A DNA stretch of 64,000 nt. Origin: Nocardia shimofusensis NBRC 100134. Its GTDB lineage: Bacteria > Actinomycetota > Actinomycetes > Mycobacteriales > Mycobacteriaceae. Positions 1-7,374 of the stretch are shown here, piece after piece. The notes under the pieces were generated by a model. That model saw only the letters and a program-made list of their open reading frames with translations, searched no databases and was not told the origin of the DNA. The translations under genes were made by a program, and so were the position numbers. The stretch covers positions 1 to 64,000 of the forward strand of contig NZ_BDBT01000022.1 in NCBI RefSeq assembly GCF_001613125.1, read 5' to 3'. Each line of letters opens with the position of its first letter. Within the stretch, counting starts at the first letter, position 1.

Positions 1-9
1 TGTCCGAGG

Positions 10-82
10 TGCCCCCACCAGGGCTCGAACCTGGGACCTGCGGATTAAAAGTCCGTAGCTCTACCAACTGAGCTATAGGGGC
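10..82 (-). tRNA. tRNA-Lys (UUU)
   Basis: Read on the minus strand, the segment folds as a complete cloverleaf. The acceptor arm is GCCCCTA paired with TGGGGGC, the D-arm is AGCTCAGTTGGTAGAGCT, the anticodon loop is CTTTTAA giving anticodon UUU, and the T-arm carries GGTTCGAGCC. The discriminator is A and the CCA end is not encoded. One A-C mismatch closes the anticodon stem. The upstream side on this strand faces the long non-coding stretch that begins at 83. Confidence 0.95.
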
Positions 83-950
83 GCGTGCGGCCAGTGTAGT
101 GGGCAGGGTCCTCGTTCGGGAAACCGGGAGCGAGGGACCTCCGGGGGCGCGTGGGGCGAAGTGGCGGGCGCGGGTCTGCGTGCGGCCGCTCGGGTGAGAG
201 GGAAAGCGTTGAGCCTCAGCTTTGTTCATTCAGGCATCGGCTGGATACTATCGAATCATGTTGCCTACCAATCAGTTTGGTTCTGCTTCGGTAGGCCGCC
301 CGGAGGGAGTGTGAGCGTGGCGCTGGGGACCGACCGCCCCGGGTGGCCCGCGCGGCCGATGCGGTCCCGGAATCAGGCTTCGCGCCGTGGTGGCGCGGGG
401 GCTGTGGCGAATTGTAAATACCCGCTGCGCAGACCTTTTGGATTGCGAAACATTAGCTGTATGCGAGTTGTGTCGAGTGGGCTATCGGACTCCCCGGTTT
501 GCCGCGTGTCGCAACGCGATTGCAGGTACCGTGGCGCATTGATGAATTGCGGGCGAATCGCCGATTTCGGTGATACGTCTTCCGGTGGCGCGGTTCTCGG
601 CGATGCGGTGCCGGTGAATCGCCGTCGCGAGGGGGTCGTCATCGCGTCCGGTGATCGGATTTCGACACGTCATTGCAGTGTCCGCACGCAGCAACGATTG
701 CCGCAGGAGGCTGATCGGAGGCAGGTCCGGGACGTAGGTGGGCCCGGGTGCGCACCCCCTGCGGTGCACCCGGGCACGAAGAATTATACCAGCCGGTGTG
801 TTATTCGTAATTCGTTCATTTTCATACCGAAAGTATGAATTGGACCGGAAAAACCGGCTCGAAGTATTCAATTATTCAACTAGTGCGCCAGGGGTCCGTT
901 CCTACGGGGGGCTTCGAATGGCGGTGAGTAGCTTCGGAGGCGTTTCGAGC
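83..950. other. non-coding stretch upstream of the butyrolactone-receptor-like gene
   Basis: I see no credible gene here. The open frames present lack a ribosome site, use codons unlike the neighbours and resemble no family I know. From about 380 to 900 the DNA is visibly richer in A and T than the rest of the window. The one clear internal structure is the inverted repeat at 821-839, listed separately. The stretch separates a minus-strand tRNA-Lys from a plus-strand regulator, so it probably holds the regulator's promoter and operator. Confidence 0.6.
821..839. promoter_or_regulatory. inverted repeat, ARE-like operator candidate
   Basis: A perfect 7-base inverted repeat (TTCATAC, spacer CGAAA, GTATGAA) lies 112 bases before the regulator start at 951. 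The left arm plus the next two bases read CATACCG, the reverse complement of CGGTATG. That fits the half-site known for gamma-butyrolactone receptor binding elements. Autoregulation by the downstream receptor-like protein is therefore plausible, but it is inferred. Confidence 0.5.
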
Positions 951-1616
951 ATGGCACGGCAGCAAGAGCGGGCCCGCCGGACACGGGCGGCGATAATCAG
1001 GTCCGCGGCCGTCGAATTCGGCAAGAGCGGCTATGCCGCGGCATCGCTGAACAGAATCCTGGAAGGGTCGCGCGCGACCAAGGGGGCGATGTACTTCCAC
1101 TTCGACTCCAAGGAAGAACTGGCCAGGGCGGTACTGGAGACGGCGGTGGAGCGCTACCGCGCCACCGCCGAACGCTGGCTGGCCCGAACCGATCTGGGTC
1201 CGCTCGACGTGCTGCACGGCATGATCGACGAGCTGGCCCTGCGACTCGAGCACGACATCATCGTGCAGGCGGAGTACCGGCTGATCATCGAGCCCGACTT
1301 CTATCGTGACGTCCAGGCGGGCGGCGGGCGCATCCTCATCCGGGCGACGCACTCGCTGGCGCAGCGGGCCGTCGAGCACGGACAGCTGCGTGAGGACGCC
1401 GATCCGGATCGCTTCACCCGCACGCTGAGCGCGGCGCTGGCCGGCCAGCGCTATCTGATCGATCTGCCCGGCGCCGCGGCCGATCTGCGCGGCCGGTTCC
1501 AGGAGGCGCTGGAGGTCGTCGTCGAGTCGATGTCGACGCCGGAGTGGCGGGAGAAGTTCGCCGTCGACGGGTGGGCGGCGTCGGCTCGGCTGGAAGAGCT
1601 CGGTTTGGGCGTCTGA
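951..1616 (+). CDS. TetR-family regulator of the gamma-butyrolactone receptor (ScbR/ArpA) type
   Basis: The 221-residue protein opens with MARQQERARRTRAAII and has a TetR helix-turn-helix at about residues 8-55. It includes the signature TKGAMYFHFDSKEELARAV typical of ScbR/ArpA-like receptors of diffusible gamma-butyrolactones. The remainder would be the ligand-binding and dimer domain. The start at 951 was chosen because GGAGG lies 10 bases upstream and homologues begin there; an in-frame ATG at 918 is the alternative. No butyrolactone synthase (AfsA) gene is seen nearby, so it may be an orphan receptor. An ARE-like repeat lies upstream. Confidence 0.85.
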   Translation: MARQQERARRTRAAIIRSAAVEFGKSGYAAASLNRILEGSRATKGAMYFHFDSKEELARAVLETAVERYRATAERWLARTDLGPLDVLHGMIDELALRLEHDIIVQAEYRLIIEPDFYRDVQAGGGRILIRATHSLAQRAVEHGQLREDADPDRFTRTLSAALAGQRYLIDLPGAAADLRGRFQEALEVVVESMSTPEWREKFAVDGWAASARLEELGLGV

Positions 1617-1625
1617 CCAGCCGAT

Positions 1626-1655
1626 TTGGAACTCTCGGCGATGCTGTCATAAGCT
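1626..1655 (+). promoter_or_regulatory. possible promoter of the Glu-Asp-Phe tRNA cluster
   Basis: TTGGAA at 1626-1631 and TAAGCT at 1650-1655, 18 bases apart, could be -35 and -10 elements. They lie about 55 bases before the mature 5' end of tRNA-Glu. The call rests on position and weak consensus only. Confidence 0.35.
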
Positions 1656-1691
1656 ATGCGAGCTCCCAACGGAACACCGTTGAAAGCCGGT

Positions 1692-1705
1692 CCGGAGAAA
1701 TCCGG
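1692..1705 (+). repeat. CCGGA-GAAA-TCCGG hairpin before tRNA-Glu
   Basis: CCGGAGAAATCCGG forms a short hairpin with a GAAA tetraloop just upstream of tRNA-Glu. The same 14-base core recurs at 1897-1910 between tRNA-Asp and tRNA-Phe. This suggests a shared RNA processing or termination element. Confidence 0.5.
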
Positions 1706-1710
1706 GGCGA

Positions 1711-1783
1711 GCCCCCTTCGTCTAGCGGCCTAGGACGCCGCCCTTTCAAGGCGGTAGCGCGGGTTCGAATCCCGTAGGGGGTA
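1711..1783 (+). tRNA. tRNA-Glu (UUC)
   Basis: Complete cloverleaf with acceptor GCCCCCT paired with AGGGGGT (a G-U first pair, normal for actinobacterial tRNA-Glu). The anticodon stem is CCGCC/GGCGG with loop CTTTCAA, giving UUC, and the T-loop is GGTTCGAATCC. CCA is not encoded. It is the first gene of a Glu-Asp-Phe cluster, an order also found in mycobacteria. Confidence 0.97.
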
Positions 1784-1812
1784 CGGTCTTCGGACTGTTG
1801 GTAGCACAGCAA

Positions 1813-1886
1813 GGCCCTGTGGCGCAGTTGGTTAGCGCGCCGCCCTGTCACGGCGGAGGTCGCGGGTTCGAGTCCCGTCAGGGTCG
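1813..1886 (+). tRNA. tRNA-Asp (GUC)
   Basis: Complete cloverleaf with acceptor GGCCCTG paired with CAGGGTC and discriminator G. The anticodon stem is CCGCC/GGCGG around the loop CTGTCAC, giving GUC, and the T-loop is GGTTCGAGTCC. It lies 29 bases after tRNA-Glu and is probably cotranscribed with it. Confidence 0.97.
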
Positions 1887-1891
1887 CAAGT

Positions 1892-1915
1892 AAGCGCCGG
1901 AGAAATCCGGCGCTT
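1892..1915 (+). repeat. 10-bp hairpin with GAAA loop between tRNA-Asp and tRNA-Phe
   Basis: AAGCGCCGGA pairs perfectly with TCCGGCGCTT around a GAAA loop. There is no T-run after it, so a processing signal is as likely as a terminator. Its core matches the hairpin at 1692-1705. Confidence 0.6.
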
Positions 1916-1944
1916 CGCGTATGGCATTCGGAACGGGTGCCTGC

Positions 1945-2018
1945 GGCCAGGTAGCTCAGTTGGTACGAGCGTCCGCCTGAAAAGCGGAAGGTCGCCGGTT
2001 CGATCCCGGCCCTGGCCA
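1945..2018 (+). tRNA. tRNA-Phe (GAA)
   Basis: Complete cloverleaf with acceptor GGCCAGG paired with CCTGGCC and discriminator A. The anticodon stem is TCCGC/GCGGA around the loop CTGAAAA, giving GAA, and the T-loop is GGTTCGATCCC. It is the last tRNA of the cluster and is followed at once by a strong terminator. Confidence 0.97.
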
Positions 2019-2024
2019 CGTCCA

Positions 2025-2059
2025 TCCCCCTGGCGCAAGTACTCGCCAGGGGGATTTTT
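2025..2059 (+). terminator. intrinsic terminator of the tRNA cluster
   Basis: A perfect 11-base stem (2025-2035 with 2044-2054) with an 8-base loop is followed by five T residues. It starts 7 bases after tRNA-Phe and closes the Glu-Asp-Phe unit. Confidence 0.93.
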
Positions 2060-2103
2060 CGTCTGCACAACCGGCCGGGGCCCGGAGATGGAATGCTGGA
2101 GGC

Positions 2104-2286
2104 ATGGCTGAACGGTGGTACTACTGCTTGAAGCACCAGCGGGCCGAGCGGGGCAGGCAATGCTGGTTCCAGGATCGGATGGGTCCGTATCCGGATCAGG
2201 CCACGGCCGAGCGGGCTCTGGAGATCGCGCAGGCGCGCAACGAGCGCGAGGACGCTCGCGACCGGTCCTGGCGCGAGGGCGACTGA
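2104..2286 (+). CDS. small conserved actinobacterial protein (SPOR-like)
   Basis: A 60-residue, highly charged soluble protein starting MAERWYYCLKHQ and containing RMGPYPDQATAERALEIAQ. The pattern (an aromatic strand, a GPY motif, then a helix rich in Ala and Glu) is that of small actinobacterial proteins often auto-annotated as SPOR-domain-like. I recognise the family shape but know of no function. It has two cysteines and no signal peptide or membrane segment. The best Shine-Dalgarno run (GGAGG, 2098-2102) is unusually close to the ATG, but homologues begin with the same residues. Confidence 0.75.
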   Translation: MAERWYYCLKHQRAERGRQCWFQDRMGPYPDQATAERALEIAQARNEREDARDRSWREGD

Positions 2287-2520
2287 CAAGCGCCGCTGCG
2301 CGACAACCGTTTTCGCCGGCCCGAGTCGCTGCCACCCGGTGTGCGGGCACGTTGCCGCAGGTCGGTGACTCGATCTCGGTCCGGCGTCCGCACGCGTCCC
2401 GGCCGCGGCCGCTCAGCTGCTCATCAGGCGGATCGAGTACGGTTTCTCGGTAATCGACTATCGCTCGTCCCGGTCCGGCCTGGGCCGGCGAGCTGGACAG
2501 GTGAGCAGGGAGGGCGACCC

Positions 2521-3240
2521 TTGAGGGTTACCGTTGTTGTGCCGACCTACAACGAGCGGGAGAATCTGCCGGTGGCGGTGGACCGGCTGACCGCGCTGGC
2601 GGTACCCGACCTGCATGTCCTCGTCGTGGACGACAACTCCCCGGACGGCACGGGGGAGGTCGCCGACAAGCTCGCCGTCGAACTGCCCGACGTGGTGGGC
2701 GTGCTGCACCGCACCGAGAAGGACGGCCTCGGCCGCGCCTACGTCGCGGGCATCACCCGGGCGCTGGAAGAAGGCGCCGACGTGGTCATCCAGATGGACG
2801 CCGATCTGTCGCATCCCGCCGAGGTCATTCCGGCGATGCTGGCGAAGCTGAGCGAATCCGATGCGGGCGTGGTGCTCGGATCCCGCTACGTGCCCGGCGG
2901 TTCCACCGCCGAGGAGTGGAAGTGGTACCGCAAGGCGCTCTCGGCCTGGGCCAACTTCTACGTCAACCTCATCCTGCGCCTGGGGGTGAAGGACGCCACC
3001 GCCGGTTTCAAGGCGTGGAAGGCCGACACCCTGCGCGCCATCGACGTCGCCTCCATCCGCAGCAACGGCTACTCGTTCCAGGTGGAGATGAACTACCGAA
3101 CCGTCCGCAAGGGCATCGCCATCGCCGAGGTGCCGATCCGTTTCGAGGAGCGGACCCTGGGCGCCTCCAAGATGAGTCTGAAGGTGCAGCTGGAATCGGC
3201 GCTCATGCCGTGGAAGCTGCTGTTCGGCCGCTCGGTCTGA
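2521..3240 (+). CDS. ppm1: polyprenol monophosphomannose synthase (Ppm1 catalytic domain)
   Basis: The 239-residue protein is a GT2-family glycosyltransferase that moves mannose from GDP-mannose to polyprenyl phosphate. This supplies the donor for lipomannan, lipoarabinomannan and protein O-mannosylation at the membrane. Visible motifs are VVVPTYNERENLPV at the N-terminus, VVDDNSPDGTG, and the metal-binding QMDADLSHP near residue 90. The protein is the catalytic domain alone, without the N-acyltransferase domain fused to Ppm1 in M. tuberculosis. The start is TTG at 2521 with GGGAGGG six bases upstream; the longer open frame to 2341 has no support. Confidence 0.93.
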   Translation: MRVTVVVPTYNERENLPVAVDRLTALAVPDLHVLVVDDNSPDGTGEVADKLAVELPDVVGVLHRTEKDGLGRAYVAGITRALEEGADVVIQMDADLSHPAEVIPAMLAKLSESDAGVVLGSRYVPGGSTAEEWKWYRKALSAWANFYVNLILRLGVKDATAGFKAWKADTLRAIDVASIRSNGYSFQVEMNYRTVRKGIAIAEVPIRFEERTLGASKMSLKVQLESALMPWKLLFGRSV

Positions 3241-3259
3241 CCGGCGCCGCCGCTGCGGA

Positions 3260-4723
3260 CTAGCGCGGCGCGGCCTCGTCGGGTTCGGGCCAGTCGAGCA
3301 GGGTGTCGACGAACAGTCGCCGCACCCGTTCGGCCTGCGCGTCCAGCTCGGCGAGATCCCATTCGCGCACATCGATGGGTTCCAGGATCGCCACGTCCAC
3401 CGTGCCCGCACGCGCGACCATCGAATTGCGCCTCGCGATCTCACCGGCGTTGCGGATCACCACCGGGATGATCGGCACGCCCGCCTGATGGGCGATGTGG
3501 AAGGCCCCTTTCTTGAACGGGCCGACCGCGGGGGAATAGGACCGGGTGCCCTCCGGTGACACGGCGATGGACAGCCCCTCGCGCAGGGTATGGACCACCG
3601 GCGCCAGCGCGGCCCTGGCCTTCTCGGTGCTGGACCGGTCGATGAAGGTCACCCCCACGAAGCGCATGAGTGGTCCGAAGACCGGATTCCGGGTGAGTTC
3701 CTTCTTGCCGATTCCGGTCACGCCGCCGTGCAGGACATGCGGGACGATGATCACGTCGAACTGGCTCTGGTGATTGAACAGGAACACCGCCGGTCGCGGT
3801 GAACGGGCGTTGCGGGCCCCGCTCACCCTGACCCGCACTCCGAGCGTGGCCAGTGTCGCCGCCGTGCCGAAGGCCATCAGCCCGTCGGCCATCGCCCGTC
3901 GCTTGCGGGTGTAGGACTTGGCCAGCACACCGGACAAGGCGCCGAGCAGCAGCGCGGCGAATCCGGCGACGGTCCGGACGTAGTCGACCAGCTGTGGATC
4001 ACGCCTGCGCCGGAACGACACCACCGGCCAGTCGTGATCGCCGGCGGCCGCGCGCAGGATCCGATCGGGATTGATCACCACCGGGTGCGCGCTCTGCGCC
4101 AGCAGCGGCTGATCGGTGGTCGCGCCGCTGTAGGCGTAGCCGGCCTTCGGGTCGAGGCCGCGTTCGATCGCGAAGGCCCGCACAGCCTGGGCTTTGCCGT
4201 TGCGCCACAGCGTCTTGCCCGCGACATAGCCGGTGAGCGCGCCGTCGGCGTCGGTGTCCATGGCCGTGCACAGCACGTGTTCGATGTCGAGTTCGGCGGC
4301 GACCGGCGCGACTTGGCACTCGGTCAGCGCGCTCACCAGCACCACGGTGTGCCCCCGCGCCAGGTGCGCGTGGACGAGTTGCCATGCCTCGGGGAACAGG
4401 TGGCCGTAGACATCGCGCCGGAACAGCCGCACGCCCAGCTCGGCGAGCTCGTCCCGGCGGCGCCCGGCCAGTCGCGCCGAGGCCTGGTGCAGGAAGCGGC
4501 TGTAGCCGCCGTCGGTCAGTGTGGGCTGGAACCCGTCGAGCAGGATACGGGCGGCGGGGTCGCGGACGCCGCCGGGCCGGGTGCGGCGCAGCGCCGAGGG
4601 GGCGGCGAACCCGTCCAGTACAGCGGACAGGTCGAACACCGCGAGCACCTCGGGTCCGGCCGGTCCGGAGCGGATGCGCGCGAGCAGCCCGGTGAGGTCC
4701 TGGGGCGCCGCTGTGTCGCTCAT
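3260..4723 (-). CDS. plsC: HAD-like/1-acylglycerol-3-phosphate acyltransferase fusion (PlsC)
   Basis: A 487-residue two-domain protein. The C-terminal half is a PlsC acyltransferase making phosphatidic acid from lysophosphatidic acid, with the NHQSQFD (HX4D) and EGTR motifs. The N-terminal half is a HAD-IB phosphatase-like domain, but motif I reads FDLSAVLDG (D31, S33 where a second Asp is usual). The last acidic motif reads YSGATTD where an Asp pair is expected. Hydrophobic stretches lie between the domains. The ATG overlaps the stop of the upstream plsB2-like gene (ATGA), implying translational coupling. Whether the HAD domain is active is doubtful from these residues. Confidence 0.9.
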   Translation of the reverse strand: MSDTAAPQDLTGLLARIRSGPAGPEVLAVFDLSAVLDGFAAPSALRRTRPGGVRDPAARILLDGFQPTLTDGGYSRFLHQASARLAGRRRDELAELGVRLFRRDVYGHLFPEAWQLVHAHLARGHTVVLVSALTECQVAPVAAELDIEHVLCTAMDTDADGALTGYVAGKTLWRNGKAQAVRAFAIERGLDPKAGYAYSGATTDQPLLAQSAHPVVINPDRILRAAAGDHDWPVVSFRRRRDPQLVDYVRTVAGFAALLLGALSGVLAKSYTRKRRAMADGLMAFGTAATLATLGVRVRVSGARNARSPRPAVFLFNHQSQFDVIIVPHVLHGGVTGIGKKELTRNPVFGPLMRFVGVTFIDRSSTEKARAALAPVVHTLREGLSIAVSPEGTRSYSPAVGPFKKGAFHIAHQAGVPIIPVVIRNAGEIARRNSMVARAGTVDVAILEPIDVREWDLAELDAQAERVRRLFVDTLLDWPEPDEAAPR

Positions 4724-7158
4724 CGTGTCACCGGGCCGAGCGTGTTGGACGGATCGAGGTTGGCTGCCAGTGAGATGCGGGAGCTGATCGCGCGCAGCTG
4801 GGTGGCGAACTCGGCGCGCCGCCGGGTCAGGTCGGTGCGGTCGGCGGCTGCTGTCGCCTCGGCGGGCTCGATCAGGTGGTAGTTGTCGGCGAGTTTGATC
4901 GCGCTGGAGAACAGCTCGGTGGACACCGACTCCGGGCTGTGCAGGCGCCGCTGCAGCAGCATCTGCTTGCCCACCGACACGCATTCGGCGATCAGTTCCT
5001 TGCGATCGATCGGCGCGGCGGCGTCCTTGTCCGCCAGGCGTTCGGCCACCACCAGCTGGGCGTCGAAGAACGAGCGCAGCACGCGGTGAGCCATCATGAA
5101 GCCCGATCCGCGCAGTCGCGCGACGATCTCGCTGCCCTGGGTCTCCCTGCCCCTGGCGTTCCATTCCGGGTCCACCAGCAGCATCTCCGCGGTGATCCGC
5201 TCGGAGAACTCGGCGCGGTCGGGGAAGAAGAACTCGAACTTGAGCAGATCGCGCAGCCGGAACGCCTCTTCCCAGCCCGCGCGCAGATTGTCGTCGGCGG
5301 CTTCGATCGCGGCCAGCACCGACAGCTCCATGATGGCGCGGTCGACGAACCAGTGCACCGCGCTGTTGCGATAGAACGCGGCTTCCAGATGCGCGCCACT
5401 CTCGATCGAATACACCGGCTCGATACCGCCGCGATAGACCGTCACCACCCTGGCCAGCGAGAGCTGCTCGAGCACGACGGCCAGCGAGGGTTCCTCGGTC
5501 AGTGCGGTGAGTTCGCCGGAGGGCAGTTCGCGGCGGCCGATGTAGGCGATGACCGGGGCGAGCAGCGCGCGGACCTCACCGAGGGTGAGTGCGCGCTGTT
5601 CGACGCCGAGCAGGGCCAGGGTGGCCAGCGCGTTCACCGTGATCGGGGTGACGTTGTTGATGCCGACGGCCACCTCGAAGGCCAGCAATTGCACGGCGCG
5701 GCGTTCCTTCTCGGCGATCTCCTCCTCGGCGGGCGCCGGGACAGGCGCCGCGCCGTCGGGGCCGTGCAGCGGAATGGTGACCGTCGCCTTGTGCATCGGG
5801 TCGCCGAGCGCGGCCAGGCGAGCGCGCGCCGAGAGCGGTTCGCCGAAGCGGACGTAGACGTGCCCGGCCGAGTGTTGTTGCGAGCGGATGTAGCGGGCCA
5901 GCCAGGTCAGGCCCTCGGGCTTCTTGCGCCCGCCCAGTTGTTCGGTGGCGATGGCGCCGAGCTCGTTGAGACGTTCGTAGGTGATCGAGACCGGCACCAG
6001 CATCACGTCGTCGACGCGGTCGGCCCGCACCGCGGCGGCCAGGTAGTTCAGCAGGCCGTAGCGCGGCGGGCGCAGCTTGCCGGTCCTGGTGCGCCCGCCC
6101 TCGAAGTACCACTCCAGGTTGAAGCGCTTGCTCAGCAGATAGGCGAAATACTCCTCGACGACCGCTTTGTAGACCTCGTCGTCGCCGAAGCTGCGGCGGA
6201 TGAACACCGTGCCGGTGCGCCGGGCGATCGGCCCCATGGGCCAGAACCCCAGGTTGGCCCCGCCGATGACGTGATTGGGCGGGAAGTCGTTGCGCGCGAG
6301 CACGTCACCGAGCACGAACGCGTCGACGTAGGAGCGGTGCGAGGGGAGGAAGACCAGCGGATAGCTGCGGTTGAGCGTGCGCAGCCGGGCGAGGCCGGTG
6401 GCATCGGTGTCGACCTTCCAGGTGGAGGCGTGCACCGGGCGCATGGCCTGGGTGAACAGGTCCGACACCAGCCGCGACTGGGCGGCCACCAGTTCGTTGA
6501 GCCCCTTCTCCGCGCGGCGGTAGACATCCTGCGGGTCGGCGTCGATCCGATCGGCGATGAGTTCCAGGCGGCGCAGGAACTCCGGCGAGTCCAGGATCTC
6601 CTCCGCCACCAGCCGGGGCACCTTGTACCGGTCGCCGATCACGGTGCGTTCGGCGCGTTCCAGCGCCACCACCGCGGCGCGCACGATGGCGCGCGCGAAG
6701 GGCTCGGCGCTACCCGTGGTGTACAGGGCGGCCGCTTCGGGGTGGTTGGCGCGCAACTCGCTGAGCAGGGCGGGCGCACCGGTGAGGATGACGTGCCGAT
6801 CGGGGGCCTTGCGTGAAAGCCTGCGCTGTACGAGCCGATTGGGCTTGCGCGGATTGGTCAGCATGGCCAGATCGCCGAAGCTCATGCGCCGCACGCCGTC
6901 GCGTTCCGGCGGCAGCCACAGCACCCGCACCGGGACCACCAGCGGATCGTCGCGGCGACCGACCAGCCGGGCGGCGACCGCGGCGGCGTCCAGATCGAGC
7001 TGGGTGATAGGGGCGTCGGTGCGGAATTCCTCCGCGATGCCGCCCTCGGCCAGCCAGGTGCCGATCAGTTCGCGCTCGACGCCGGAGGACGCGTCCACCA
7101 AGGCGACCACCGACCGTGGCGCCGGGCGTGGTGGCTGCGAAGCGGCGGGCTCGATCAT
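4720..7158 (-). CDS. plsB2: glycerol-3-phosphate 1-O-acyltransferase (PlsB2-like)
   Basis: The 812-residue protein is of the large PlsB family that acylates glycerol 3-phosphate, the first step of phospholipid and triacylglycerol synthesis. It acts at the membrane surface. The acyltransferase blocks are visible: LPSHRSYVDAF (HX4D), the GTVFIRRSFGDD region, YFEGGRTRTGK and VPVSITYERL. Length and motif order match mycobacterial PlsB2. It is followed by plsC with a 4-base overlap, so the two acylation steps are encoded together. The start is the ATG at 7158. Confidence 0.92.
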   Translation of the reverse strand: MIEPAASQPPRPAPRSVVALVDASSGVERELIGTWLAEGGIAEEFRTDAPITQLDLDAAAVAARLVGRRDDPLVVPVRVLWLPPERDGVRRMSFGDLAMLTNPRKPNRLVQRRLSRKAPDRHVILTGAPALLSELRANHPEAAALYTTGSAEPFARAIVRAAVVALERAERTVIGDRYKVPRLVAEEILDSPEFLRRLELIADRIDADPQDVYRRAEKGLNELVAAQSRLVSDLFTQAMRPVHASTWKVDTDATGLARLRTLNRSYPLVFLPSHRSYVDAFVLGDVLARNDFPPNHVIGGANLGFWPMGPIARRTGTVFIRRSFGDDEVYKAVVEEYFAYLLSKRFNLEWYFEGGRTRTGKLRPPRYGLLNYLAAAVRADRVDDVMLVPVSITYERLNELGAIATEQLGGRKKPEGLTWLARYIRSQQHSAGHVYVRFGEPLSARARLAALGDPMHKATVTIPLHGPDGAAPVPAPAEEEIAEKERRAVQLLAFEVAVGINNVTPITVNALATLALLGVEQRALTLGEVRALLAPVIAYIGRRELPSGELTALTEEPSLAVVLEQLSLARVVTVYRGGIEPVYSIESGAHLEAAFYRNSAVHWFVDRAIMELSVLAAIEAADDNLRAGWEEAFRLRDLLKFEFFFPDRAEFSERITAEMLLVDPEWNARGRETQGSEIVARLRGSGFMMAHRVLRSFFDAQLVVAERLADKDAAAPIDRKELIAECVSVGKQMLLQRRLHSPESVSTELFSSAIKLADNYHLIEPAEATAAADRTDLTRRRAEFATQLRAISSRISLAANLDPSNTLGPVTR

Positions 7159-7316
7159 GGGGCCTCCGTCTGGCTGTCGGCCCCGCCGCCCGGTGCGGCG
7201 GGGTCGCCGAAGTCACGGCACCCCATTGTCTCGCGTGCGGTGATCTTGCGCCCTGACTTCGCGACCCCGAGTTCGTCGAGGCGACGCCGGGCTCTCGAGC
7301 AGACCCACCACGCGAG

Positions 7317-7335
7317 ACAGGTAATGCTAACCTTA
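7317..7335. promoter_or_regulatory. IdeR (iron box) site before the salicylate synthase gene
   Basis: ACAGGTAATGCTAACCTTA matches the 19-base IdeR consensus TTAGGTTAGGCTAACCTAA at 14 of 19 positions. A second, weaker half-match (TTAGGT) begins at 7348. The site lies 40 bases before the TTG start at 7375, as expected for iron repression of a siderophore gene. IdeR binding is inferred from the match. Confidence 0.8.
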
Positions 7336-7374
7336 CTTCGCATCAAGTTAGGTCATCTTAATTCTGGAGGATCG

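Noticed and set aside
161..838. A 225-residue open frame after the tRNA-Lys gene
   Set aside because: No ribosome site, codon use unlike the neighbours, and no recognisable domain; treated as non-coding.
10..2018. A mobile-element attachment site at the tRNA genes
   Set aside because: No integrase gene and no duplicated tRNA 3' end was seen in the window.
4876..6816. A 646-residue plus-strand frame opposite plsB2
   Set aside because: It is antisense to conserved acyltransferase motifs, and its composition is that of a GC-bias shadow.
7348..7366. A second IdeR box before the salicylate synthase gene
   Set aside because: Only the half-site TTAGGT is good; the total match is about 10 of 19, too weak to list as a site of its own.
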